Shown here: piece by piece, positions 1-5,921 of the stretch
Position numbering within the stretch: position 1 is the first letter of the stretch
Layout: every line of letters begins with the position of its first letter
Source of the DNA: Bacillota bacterium
GTDB taxonomy: Bacteria; Bacillota_I; Bacilli_A; RFN20; CAG-826
Length of the DNA: 10,553 nt
Direction of reading: 5' to 3'
Assembly (NCBI GenBank): GCA_023457325.1
Contig: JAEWLX010000046.1
Span: 1 to 10,553, forward strand
The notes under the pieces: generated by a model
What the model saw: the letters and a program-made list of their open reading frames with translations, nothing else
Databases searched by the model: none
What the model was told of the DNA's origin: nothing
Position numbers and translations under genes: made by a program

Positions 1-359
1 TCGCAAAACAAAACTTCACTCGTCGGACGAATTATTAATGGGTCATCTATTTTGCTTTTGCCACCAACTGTGGCGATTAATGTCTCCGGAGCGAAACCTT
101 CGACGTGTTCCTTTTCCTTATTAAATAGCGATTCAGGAATAACTAAAGGCATATAAACATTTTGAACGCCAATTCCTTTGAAACGATGGTCGAGATACTT
201 TTGTATTTCTTCCCAGATTGCATATCCGTATGGTCGATAAATAATGAAACCCTTGACCGATGAGTAGTCCATCAGTTCGGCTTTGCGACATACATCGGTA
301 TACCACTTTGCAAAATCGACATCGCGACTTGTAATCGCTTCGTTTTTATTTGTTTCCAT
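1..359 (-). CDS. proS: Prolyl-tRNA synthetase, archaeal/eukaryote-like type, N-terminal part (runs off left edge)
   Basis: Class II synthetase that charges tRNA-Pro with proline in the cytoplasm. Only the first 119 residues are in the window; the 3' end lies beyond base 1. Reading leftward from ATG at 359, the protein opens with ITSRDVDFAKWY (9-20), then YRPYGYAIWEEI (41-52, motif 1 region), HVEGFAPE (85-92) and RPTSE (111-115, motif 2 region). This order is typical of the short, ProS type 3 enzymes that lack the bacterial insertion domain, found in archaea, eukaryotes and some bacteria including mycoplasmas. A strong Shine-Dalgarno (AAGGAG on the minus strand, 369-374) lies 9 bases upstream and overlaps the TAA stop of the GGDEF/EAL-like gene. 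The 13-base gap suggests one operon with translation by adjacent re-initiation. Identity is secure; the type assignment rests on the N-terminus only. Confidence 0.93.
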   Translation of the reverse strand, partial: METNKNEAITSRDVDFAKWYTDVCRKAELMDYSSVKGFIIYRPYGYAIWEEIQKYLDHRFKGIGVQNVYMPLVIPESLFNKEKEHVEGFAPETLIATVGGKSKIDDPLIIRPTSEVLFC

Positions 360-372
360 GTTGTTGTTCTCC

Positions 373-2100
373 TTATGAAGCCATGGCTTTAATCTTATTG
401 AGATTTTTTTGCGAAATCGGCAAAATCATCTCATCGCTTGCCGATAACGTATCACTGGCCACAAACCGAATACCTGATTTAACAATAAGTTCAATCGCAT
501 TCCAGTTTTGTAAGTCGGTCGCGATAATCGGTTTGTTGTATTTTAGCAATTTTTCAACTAGTGAGCGCATTTGTAAGCGCCTTCTACTATTCGTATTTAT
601 ATCATGCGTCATCGTTTCATCAAGAATAAAGAAATCAAACATATCGTAGACGGTTGAATTTAGAAGAAGGTCTTTATCCGCCAACTTCAAGGCGATTTCA
701 TATCCTTTAACTTTATAAGTTCTTAGTTCACTGATCATGACTTCATCGTCGTCAGTTTGAATGTTCATATCTTTTTCCGAGAAAACAAGAACAAGATGGG
801 TTTCTTTAATGCGATTAATATGACCGAAGGTTTTGAGAATATATGGTTTTTCTTGCCATAAAACATCAAAGAAAAGACGCAGATATTCACCGGTCTTTTC
901 ATTAATGAAGTGGGAGATGACATTGCGGGAAATCGTACCAAATAATTCTTTGTCATCTTCAGTCCGCGTCGCATATTCTTTCAATTCGCTAATCGAATCA
1001 AAAAAGGTGTCAAAGGGATGAACGAATGACTGATAACCTAAAATCTTCATCTTGTCAGCATCTAAGATTGGGCGAAAAAGAAATTTTAATTTCTTATTGC
1101 GAATAATGTTTTCGACTTCGGTTCGATTGGACTGATCAATGGCGTCATCGCCTCTCATGCCTTGTTCGTACCATGTAATCAACTCATTATCTTCTTGGCC
1201 ATAAGAAGCCACGACTAGTGACTGACGAAGAAGTTTTTCGGCTTCGTTAGGGAAAAATTTATGTTCGACGATACCAACGGCAATACCGACTTGTTCAATC
1301 AAACTGTTTAAACTTAAAAAACGATTAATATCATTAATAATTGAATGAACAAAAAGCATAATACTTGAGTGCGAAGTTAATCGTGTATCAAAGACAACAA
1401 TTTCATGTTGCGAAGGCTCGATAAAATAACGGTTTTGCGTTATATAGGGAGATAGGATTTCTTTTACTTGCGAAAAAATCAAACGATCAAAGGATCCGTT
1501 TTTGTTTTGCGAAGTTGAACGGCGATAATAAAAATTTAAAGCGACAGAGACACCGCGAAATGGTGAATTATCAAGAAGAATCCGTGATATTTCTTCAATT
1601 GAACTTGCGCTGACAATCTTGCCTTCGCTAGCTTTAGGGGGCAAATATCTTAATAGATAACTTTCAAGATGAATTATTTGTTTTTCCTTGTCGACTTCTT
1701 GAACTTGTAACATCGAAAAGTAAGCTCGTTTGTTTTTACTCATGATAACATCGATTTCAAAATAGTCGGGTGTCGACTTACTCGAATCAATTAAAGAACC
1801 AATCCATTCAATTAGTTTTTCACGTTCAAAATTGGGAAACTGATTGTAAAAATCAGTAACCGAGATCGTTCTTTGTTCGCGAATATTGGAGCGATTAAAA
1901 AAACGAACTGTATTGTTTTTTATATCTATGATATAAACACGAACTGTATTCGCTTGGTCTTTGATGTCTTTCCGATACTTTTTATCACTGTAACGACTAA
2001 TAAAAAAAGAAATTATGATAATAAGCAAAGCCAAAAGAAGGGCGCCAAAAACTATAAGAAGAATAAGACTGGGAATATCCGTAAAATCAAAAATAGGCAT
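373..2100 (-). CDS. Membrane-anchored protein with degenerate GGDEF-like and EAL-like domains
   Basis: 575 residues. One hydrophobic segment (about 11-35) is followed by a basic stretch, an N-terminal cytoplasmic region (about 50-155) that I cannot assign with confidence (possibly PAS-like), a GGDEF-like region (about 165-310) and an EAL-like region (about 325-570). The fold is recognisable from patterns such as VGIAVGIVEH (271-280) with AEKLLRQSL, and from KFLFRPILDADKMKILGYQSF (339-359). Signature residues are gone: the GGDEF position reads SQHEI (230-234), EAL reads YQS/F, the DDFG metal-binding motif reads LADKD (473-477), and the glutamate of the AEGVE motif is replaced (ATDLQ, 527-531). 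No synthesis or hydrolysis of cyclic di-GMP is expected; a binding or scaffold role is inference. I chose ATG at 2100, preceded by GAGG at good distance, over a TTG at 2205 with no ribosome site. It is the first gene of an operon with proS. Confidence 0.75.
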   Translation of the reverse strand: MPIFDFTDIPSLILLIVFGALLLALLIIIISFFISRYSDKKYRKDIKDQANTVRVYIIDIKNNTVRFFNRSNIREQRTISVTDFYNQFPNFEREKLIEWIGSLIDSSKSTPDYFEIDVIMSKNKRAYFSMLQVQEVDKEKQIIHLESYLLRYLPPKASEGKIVSASSIEEISRILLDNSPFRGVSVALNFYYRRSTSQNKNGSFDRLIFSQVKEILSPYITQNRYFIEPSQHEIVVFDTRLTSHSSIMLFVHSIINDINRFLSLNSLIEQVGIAVGIVEHKFFPNEAEKLLRQSLVVASYGQEDNELITWYEQGMRGDDAIDQSNRTEVENIIRNKKLKFLFRPILDADKMKILGYQSFVHPFDTFFDSISELKEYATRTEDDKELFGTISRNVISHFINEKTGEYLRLFFDVLWQEKPYILKTFGHINRIKETHLVLVFSEKDMNIQTDDDEVMISELRTYKVKGYEIALKLADKDLLLNSTVYDMFDFFILDETMTHDINTNSRRRLQMRSLVEKLLKYNKPIIATDLQNWNAIELIVKSGIRFVASDTLSASDEMILPISQKNLNKIKAMAS

Positions 2101-2107
2101 TAATTTA

Positions 2108-2111
2108 CCTC
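2108..2111 (-). promoter_or_regulatory. Ribosome binding site deciding the start of the GGDEF/EAL-like gene
   Basis: Minus-strand GAGG lies 7 bases upstream of the ATG at 2100. The longer frame opening with TTG at 2205 has nothing comparable and would also span the predicted promoter. Confidence 0.6.
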
Positions 2112-2118
2112 GCATACC

Positions 2119-2146
2119 ATTATACACGAATATAGGCATGATACAA
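2119..2146 (-). promoter_or_regulatory. Promoter of the GGDEF/EAL-like gene and proS
   Basis: On the minus strand a perfect -10 TATAAT (2119-2124) lies 16 bases downstream of a weak -35 TTGTAT (2141-2146). Predicted transcription start is near 2112, giving a leader of only about 11 bases, so the Shine-Dalgarno would sit at the very 5' end of the mRNA. The -35 overlaps an extended -10-like sequence on the plus strand (TGATACAAT, 2139-2147), so this may be a divergent promoter. Confidence 0.5.
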
Positions 2147-2195
2147 TGTGAGTTAGTAAAAATACTTTGCTTCAATCTATGATTGTTTTTGTTTA

Positions 2196-2254
2196 TTGAC
2201 ACCAACTAAAAAGTCGTTTTCTAATATGGAAACAATCAATAAACATGATATAAT
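2196..2254 (+). promoter_or_regulatory. Promoter region of tRNA-Ser, two candidate promoters
   Basis: Two overlapping candidates. The nearer has an extended -10, TGATATAAT (2246-2254), with a weak TGGAAA at 2227-2232 (16-base spacer); it would start about 5 bases before the tRNA. The farther has a perfect -35 TTGACA (2196-2201) and a -10 TCTAAT (2220-2225) 18 bases later, starting about 35 bases before the tRNA. Either or both could serve a stable RNA gene. Confidence 0.55.
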
Positions 2255-2266
2255 TATTACTCGTCT

Positions 2267-2357
2267 GGAGGAATACCCAAGCGGCTGAAGGGGTCGGTTT
2301 CGAAAACCGATAGAAGATGCAAGTCTTGCAAGGGTTCAAATCCCTTTTCCTCCGCCA
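2267..2357 (+). tRNA. tRNA-Ser(CGA), CCA encoded
   Basis: A 91-base cloverleaf. The acceptor stem GGAGGAA pairs fully with TTCCTCC, followed by discriminator G and an encoded CCA (2355-2357). The anticodon stem TCGGT/ACCGA encloses the loop TTCGAAA, placing CGA at 34-36, which reads serine codon UCG. The T-arm AAGGG-TTCAAAT-CCCTT is intact, and a long variable arm with an AAGA/TCTT stem is the class II hallmark expected for serine. It has its own promoter upstream and a terminator hairpin 9 bases downstream, so it is probably a single-gene unit. Confidence 0.97.
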
Positions 2358-2366
2358 GAAAAAAAT

Positions 2367-2390
2367 AACGGCATATGCCGTTTTTATTTT
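2367..2390 (+). terminator. Intrinsic terminator after tRNA-Ser, probably bidirectional
   Basis: AACGGC-ATAT-GCCGTT forms a perfect 6-bp stem with a 4-base loop, followed by TTTTTATTTT. Read on the minus strand the same hairpin is followed by A then a run of seven T (2358-2366 region), so it can also end the convergent YitT-family transcript, whose stop is at 2409. Confidence 0.85.
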
Positions 2391-2408
2391 GCCATTATTG
2401 CTAATAAT

Positions 2409-3431
2409 TTACTTAACTGGTCTAATATAAAACCGACCATAAACCTGCTGAAGATTACTCACGTTAATAAAACTCTCGGGATCTATTTCACGAATTAGAC
2501 TTACTACTTTTTTGGTTTCAAAGCTGGAGACGACCATATTGATGATAAAGCGAGGTTCGCCAGAAAAAGCTCCTGTCCCCTTTATTATCGTCGCACCATG
2601 GGGCACATTTGCAAGAAGTAAGGTATGCAAGTTTTCTTTCTTCGTCACGACTTGAATTTGGACTTTCTTGTTGCGTACATTGATAAAATCAATGATAAGC
2701 ATTGTAGTAAAAAGATAAACAATAGAAAATAACACACCGGCGGCAGCCATAATCCAGGCATCATTTTCCGCGCTGATAAGACTTGGCGAAATTGCCATCA
2801 AGAAACCATAAATCACAATAATGACAGTATTAATAAACATTGTATATTTACCTGTCTGCGTCGATTTTTTTAACGAAACATAATAGGCGATAACATCAGC
2901 TCCCCCTGCCGATAGCTCGTATTTAAAAGCAATCGCGCTACTTAAGCCCGTGCAAATGCCGGCAAATAAAGCGCGACTGAGCATTCCTCCGTGTTCATTA
3001 ACAAACTCACCTAGATCATTGAGAAAGGGGATGAAACGGAATGTGCTAGCAAATAAAGAGACTAAGGCAACATTGATTAAAGTCAAAATAGCAAAACGAA
3101 TACCAATTTTGCGAAAGGCAAGTATGATAATCGGAATATTAATGACAACGTAAACGAGTGAATAAATGATGTCGCGATAAGGTTCGATTTGATTTCCGAA
3201 AATAAGGAGAGACGCAAGGCTTATAGTTTGTGACATGCCGGAAACACCACCAGAAACAAACGATAAGTCGACTCCAGTTGGTGTTAAAAAACTCACTAGC
3301 CCAACCGCAAAGACGGCTGCTGATGCAGCGCACATGAAAAGAGCGATTGAATACTCAACAATATATTTCAGCCAGATATGATCAAGTAGGAACGAGTTGA
3401 CCCGACTCTTAAGAGTGTGTTTTTTTGCCAT
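2409..3431 (-). CDS. YitT family integral membrane protein (DUF161/DUF2179)
   Basis: 340 residues from the ATG at 3431. The N-terminal two thirds carry about six hydrophobic segments (around 25-50, 63-78, 88-106, 112-130, 195-213, 227-250) with the two glycine-rich repeats of the family: SGGVSGMSQ (60-68) and SAGGADVIAYY (174-184). A soluble C-terminal DUF2179 domain (about 255-335) has HGATIIKGTGAFSG (278-291) and ends GRFY. Family members are widespread in Firmicutes in multiple copies; their transport or sensing function is not established, so no symbol is given. I prefer this start over the upstream ATG at 3482 because AAGG (3437-3440) precedes it and MAKK begins a normal basic N-terminus, whereas 3482 has no ribosome site and would lie upstream of the predicted promoter. 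It appears monocistronic. Confidence 0.88.
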   Translation of the reverse strand: MAKKHTLKSRVNSFLLDHIWLKYIVEYSIALFMCAASAAVFAVGLVSFLTPTGVDLSFVSGGVSGMSQTISLASLLIFGNQIEPYRDIIYSLVYVVINIPIIILAFRKIGIRFAILTLINVALVSLFASTFRFIPFLNDLGEFVNEHGGMLSRALFAGICTGLSSAIAFKYELSAGGADVIAYYVSLKKSTQTGKYTMFINTVIIVIYGFLMAISPSLISAENDAWIMAAAGVLFSIVYLFTTMLIIDFINVRNKKVQIQVVTKKENLHTLLLANVPHGATIIKGTGAFSGEPRFIINMVVSSFETKKVVSLIREIDPESFINVSNLQQVYGRFYIRPVK

Positions 3432-3452
3432 AGCAGCCTTATACCTTCGAAT

Positions 3453-3461
3453 ATTGTAGCA
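3453..3461 (-). promoter_or_regulatory. Extended -10 promoter of the YitT-family gene
   Basis: Minus-strand TGCTACAAT combines the TGn extension with a 5/6 match to TATAAT. No good -35 is seen at 16-18 bases. The predicted start near 3446 gives a leader of about 15 bases. Confidence 0.45.
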
Positions 3462-3524
3462 AACGATAAGAAAGATATACATTTATTTCAATATTTTTCT
3501 ATAATTTGTTTCTAAAAATGTAAG

Positions 3525-3553
3525 TTGATTCTATATTTATATAGTGTTATGAT
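3525..3553 (+). promoter_or_regulatory. Promoter of the thioredoxin-fold membrane protein gene
   Basis: -35 TTGATT (3525-3530), a 17-base spacer, and an extended -10 TGT-TATGAT (3545-3553). The predicted start is near 3560, followed by a strong Shine-Dalgarno AGGAGGT (3577-3583) ahead of the ATG at 3591. It is one of the best promoters in the window. Confidence 0.7.
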
Positions 3554-3590
3554 TATCGTGCTATATGCTCGGATATAGGAGGTCTAGTAA

Positions 3591-4346
3591 ATGCAAATAT
3601 TAAAGGCGATTGGCGCTTTCTTCGTCAGAATCGGCCGGTGGATTAAAGATACAGCGTGGGTTCAACCCCTCTTGATCGTCGGTGCAATTTTCGCCGTTAT
3701 CTTCTCAATTCCCTCCATCACAAGTTGGATAGAAGGTCTTGCCGAAGAAGCCAAATCAAGTGAAAAATACTATCAAAAGTTTCAACGTTCTCTTGCTGGT
3801 GGAGAGACAAGCGAAGCCGACAAATTAATTGCCGACATTCAAGATGGCGATGCAAAAAATTCCGTTGGCGAGAAGTTTTTTCTTGTCTTTGTCTCGGAAG
3901 AATGTTCCGCTTGTGCTGAAGCCAAGAAAGGCTTTGAAGCTCTCGAAAGAAGATGGAATGGTACTCTCGCTCCTAAAAGTGATGATTTACCTTTTAAACT
4001 AGTTTCCATTTTCACCGATGAAGATACTGATGAAGCCACTTCTCGCGAAACAGCATTTGTCCAATTTTTAAATCGCAATGGTGATTTCTTTACCGAAGCC
4101 GCCGCGATTGGCAAAGACTCATACTACCACTTAAACGGCAATTCCTCAGAAAGTGATCTTGATACTCTCGAGGCCGTTGATACAGAAAATTTCCTAACGC
4201 CAACAATTATGCTAATTGATTTTAGTGAAGATTACGATGGTGTCAGTGAAGTGATGTTTGGTGTTCCAGGTGACACCGACATTCAAAAAGCCGAATTACT
4301 CCGCGACTCTTGGGATCACTCCGGCGATTTTGAAGGAAAAGAATAG
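3591..4346 (+). CDS. Membrane-tethered thioredoxin-fold protein with CxxC motif, probable thiol-disulfide role
   Basis: 251 residues. A short amphipathic N-terminus with basic residues is followed by one membrane span (about 23-43) with no signal-peptidase or lipobox cysteine, so it is likely an anchor. By the positive-inside rule (K5, R13, R16, K19 before the span) the main domain would be outside. A linker (45-92) leads to a thioredoxin-like domain: strand FFLVFVSEE (97-104), C105-S-A-C108 at a helix start, and a TP pair at 203-204 (LTPTIMLIDF) matching the cis-proline loop. An insertion rich in acidic residues and serine/threonine lies between (about 145-200). Overall fold and CxxC suggest a disulfide reductase, oxidase or thiol sensor; which is not decidable here. 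No close named family is recognised. Transcribed alone: strong promoter and ribosome site upstream, terminator directly after. Confidence 0.72.
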   Translation: MQILKAIGAFFVRIGRWIKDTAWVQPLLIVGAIFAVIFSIPSITSWIEGLAEEAKSSEKYYQKFQRSLAGGETSEADKLIADIQDGDAKNSVGEKFFLVFVSEECSACAEAKKGFEALERRWNGTLAPKSDDLPFKLVSIFTDEDTDEATSRETAFVQFLNRNGDFFTEAAAIGKDSYYHLNGNSSESDLDTLEAVDTENFLTPTIMLIDFSEDYDGVSEVMFGVPGDTDIQKAELLRDSWDHSGDFEGKE

Positions 4347-4368
4347 TTAGACACTCATTTATATAAAT

Positions 4369-4392
4369 ACCGCCCATGGCGGTTTTTATTTT
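4369..4392 (+). terminator. Intrinsic terminator after the thioredoxin-fold gene
   Basis: ACCGCC-CAT-GGCGGT forms a GC-rich 6-bp stem followed by TTTTATTTT on the plus strand. The T-run overlaps the stop codon of convergent rsmD (4386-4388). On the minus strand the hairpin is followed by ATTTATAT, a poorer tract, so termination of rsmD here is possible but weaker. Confidence 0.85.
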
Positions 4393-4931
4393 GTGACAAT
4401 TAGGATATGAGTTTGTCCGTAACGATAATGACGATTGTCGAATTGTTTTAAGAATAGTGAATTGATTTCATGCCGGCTTTCAAAAATGATTTTGCTGCCC
4501 TTTTTTGTTATGTTTGAATCAAGTAGCCTCTGTGCCGCCGCTTCATAATATTCTGATTCATATGGGGGATCGACAAAAGCAATGTCAACTTGCACTTTAT
4601 TCCTTTCAAGATAATCGAGCATCTCATTATAATTACAAAGATGAATCTCGGTTTTTTCTTCTTCTTTTAATAATCGAATATTTTCGCTAATTACTCTAAT
4701 GGGTTCGCTATGACAATCGGAGAAATAAATTTTGCTTGCTCCCCGCGAAACAGCCTCAATGCCTAGTGCTCCACTGCCAGCAAATAAGTCGAGAACAATA
4801 GCGTCTTGAATACTTCGACCAAGGATCGAAAAAAGAGCTTCACGAACCATATTTTTCGTTGGCGAAACAATTTCACTGGATGGCGTTTTTATCATTCGGG
4901 AACGATGCTTTCCAGCAATAATTCTAATCAT
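4386..4931 (-). CDS. rsmD: 16S rRNA (guanine(966)-N(2))-methyltransferase RsmD
   Basis: 181 residues, the usual family length. RsmD transfers a methyl group from S-adenosylmethionine to N2 of G966 (E. coli numbering) of 16S rRNA during small-subunit assembly. Seen in order: the N-terminal IRIIAGKHRSR (2-12), SPTKNMVREALFSIL (23-37) typical of the family, SAM-binding motif I DLFAGSGALGIEA (48-60), and catalytic NPPY-type motif DPPY (121-124). The start ATG overlaps the TGA of the upstream ylbF-like gene (ATGA, 4928-4931), with GAGG (minus strand, 4939-4942) inside the end of that gene, so translation is coupled. In B. subtilis the ortholog ylbH lies in ylbF-ylbG-ylbH-coaD; here ylbG is absent and coaD does not follow. 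Confidence 0.95.
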   Translation of the reverse strand: MIRIIAGKHRSRMIKTPSSEIVSPTKNMVREALFSILGRSIQDAIVLDLFAGSGALGIEAVSRGASKIYFSDCHSEPIRVISENIRLLKEEEKTEIHLCNYNEMLDYLERNKVQVDIAFVDPPYESEYYEAAAQRLLDSNITKKGSKIIFESRHEINSLFLKQFDNRHYRYGQTHILIVTK

Positions 4932-5290
4932 TTTTTATCCTCGCAAAAATGTTCTTTAAATGGCGAGAAAAGTTCATTGTTTATTTCTTCATATAGTATG
5001 CGCACATCGTGATAAGCTAGTAGGTATTGACGAACAAGCGGGTGCTTATCAAGTCTTGTTTTAGCTTCAAAGAGACCTTTTTGAGCTTGTTTTGCTTCTT
5101 TTGAATGGGGGCCGAAATGACGCAAGGAATCATTGTAGGCATTTTCCTTTATATCTTTTTGGTAGGCTAAAGCCATCACTTCCTCATTTTGTTCCATTTT
5201 TGCCTCTAAGTGATTAAGGGTCAAGACGCGTTTATCGTTGGCGAGTTCCTCACGGAAGTCACTGATTCTTTCAAGCAATTTCTCGTTCAT
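4928..5290 (-). CDS. YlbF/YmcA family protein
   Basis: About 120 residues, predicted almost entirely helical and highly charged. The C-terminal half (LDKHPLVRQYLLAYHDVR-ILYEEIN, roughly 83-107) matches the YlbF/YmcA pattern, and the gene directly precedes rsmD as in B. subtilis. In B. subtilis YlbF, YmcA and YaaT form a complex that modulates RNase Y-dependent mRNA maturation; a similar role is inference. B. subtilis YlbF ends in a cysteine-rich tail; this protein stops soon after FSPFKEHF with a single cysteine near its end, so that metal-binding function is not conserved. The start is uncertain: ATGs at 5314, 5299 and 5290 are in frame and none has a Shine-Dalgarno. I chose 5290 (MNEKLLER) because an extended -10 lies just upstream. 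TGA is the stop. Confidence 0.75.
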   Translation of the reverse strand: MNEKLLERISDFREELANDKRVLTLNHLEAKMEQNEEVMALAYQKDIKENAYNDSLRHFGPHSKEAKQAQKGLFEAKTRLDKHPLVRQYLLAYHDVRILYEEINNELFSPFKEHFCEDKK

Positions 5291-5291
5291 A

Positions 5292-5328
5292 TGTATCATA
5301 ATAGCAAATCGCATTTAATCATGATACA
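5292..5328. repeat. Inverted repeat in the ylbF-like/def divergent promoter region
   Basis: TGTATCAT (5292-5299) and its exact reverse complement ATGATACA (5321-5328) are separated by 21 bases. Each arm overlaps the -10 region of one of the two divergent genes. It may be only a by-product of two similar promoters, or an operator for a dimeric regulator. Confidence 0.45.
5298..5306 (-). promoter_or_regulatory. Extended -10 promoter of ylbF-like/rsmD operon
   Basis: Minus-strand TGCTATTAT, a TGn extension with a 5/6 -10. It ends 7 bases before the ATG at 5290, so transcription would start at or within a base or two of that codon, implying a leaderless or nearly leaderless mRNA. No good -35 is seen. 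Confidence 0.4.
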
Positions 5329-5330
5329 AT
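5322..5330 (+). promoter_or_regulatory. Extended -10 promoter of def
   Basis: TGATACAAT, a TGn extension with a 5/6 -10. The -35 position (5302-5307, TAGCAA) is poor. The predicted start near 5337 gives a leader of about 11 bases to the ATG at 5348. Confidence 0.5.
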
Positions 5331-5347
5331 CTTTAAAAGTAAAGATT

Positions 5348-5896
5348 ATGTTTAAGATTGTTAAGGATAGTTCCCTTTCTCTACGCAGCAAATCAAAAAC
5401 TGTCGAATTGCCTTTAAATAAAAAAGATCGCGACTTGATTTTGAGAATGTTTGATTATCTTAAAAAAACGCAAGATCCCCTTTTTCGCGACAAACATCCG
5501 AAAATTCGAGAAGGAGTCGGTTTAGCGGCGCCACAAGTCGGCGTTAATAAGCGAATGACAGTTATCTATTATCATGACGCCGAAGGAAAAGAAGTCCAAT
5601 ACGCACTTGTAAATCCGCGCATTATTGAAAACAGCATTAAAAAGTGCTATTTATTAGCGGGCGAAGGATGTCTTTCTGTCGATGAAAAACACGAAGGTTA
5701 TGTCCCGCGCGATAATAAGATAAAAGTAAAAGCATTTGATGTTTTAACAAATAGCGATATTGAAATATCTGCTCGGGGATACGATGCGATTGTTTTACAA
5801 CACGAGATTGATCATCTTGATGGCATTCTTTACTATGACCGCATCAATAAGGACAATCCTTTTCAAACAATTGAAGATGCAGTTGAAATCAGTTGA
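5348..5896 (+). CDS. def: Peptide deformylase, Gram-positive type
   Basis: 182 residues. It removes the formyl group from the N-terminal methionine of nascent proteins at the ribosome. All three metal-site motifs are intact: GVGLAAPQVG (56-65), EGCLSV (106-111, metal ligand Cys108) and QHEIDH (151-156, ligands His152 and His156, catalytic Glu153). The insertion between motifs (DEKHEGYVPR) is typical of the longer Bacillus DefB-like enzymes, whose length (about 184) it matches. I chose ATG at 5348 because MFKIVKD aligns with the family N-terminus. The open frame extends back to 5210, but that stretch overlaps the divergent ylbF-like gene. The ribosome site is weak (AAAG, 5341-5344). It precedes rnjA as in B. 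subtilis, without the small rpoY gene that sits between them there. Confidence 0.95.
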   Translation: MFKIVKDSSLSLRSKSKTVELPLNKKDRDLILRMFDYLKKTQDPLFRDKHPKIREGVGLAAPQVGVNKRMTVIYYHDAEGKEVQYALVNPRIIENSIKKCYLLAGEGCLSVDEKHEGYVPRDNKIKVKAFDVLTNSDIEISARGYDAIVLQHEIDHLDGILYYDRINKDNPFQTIEDAVEIS

Positions 5897-5921
5897 ATTA
5901 AAAATAAGTGTTATATATAAT
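5893..5921 (+). promoter_or_regulatory. Promoter of rnjA-maf
   Basis: -35 TTGAAT (5893-5898), a 17-base spacer, and a perfect -10 TATAAT (5916-5921). The -35 overlaps the TGA stop of def. The predicted start near 5928 leaves a leader of about 60 bases containing a good Shine-Dalgarno AGGAGA (5977-5982). This is the longest predicted protein-gene leader in the window. I see no strong hairpin in it. Confidence 0.65.

Noticed and set aside
350..649. 99-codon plus-strand open frame over the end of the GGDEF/EAL-like gene
   Set aside because: It is antisense to a well-supported gene, with no ribosome site or recognisable domain.
2101..2205. N-terminal extension of the GGDEF/EAL-like protein from a TTG at 2205
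   Set aside because: It would cover the TATAAT/TTGTAT promoter, has no ribosome site, and the extension adds no recognisable domain, while the ATG at 2100 has GAGG and begins just before the membrane span.
3839..4114. 91-codon minus-strand open frame inside the thioredoxin-fold gene
   Set aside because: It has no family resemblance or ribosome site, and its serine/lysine-rich composition is what the reverse strand of an acidic coding region gives.
5210..5347. Extended def frame starting at 5210
   Set aside because: The stretch is antisense to the ylbF-like gene and its translation resembles no deformylase N-terminus; MFKIVKD at 5348 fits the family length.
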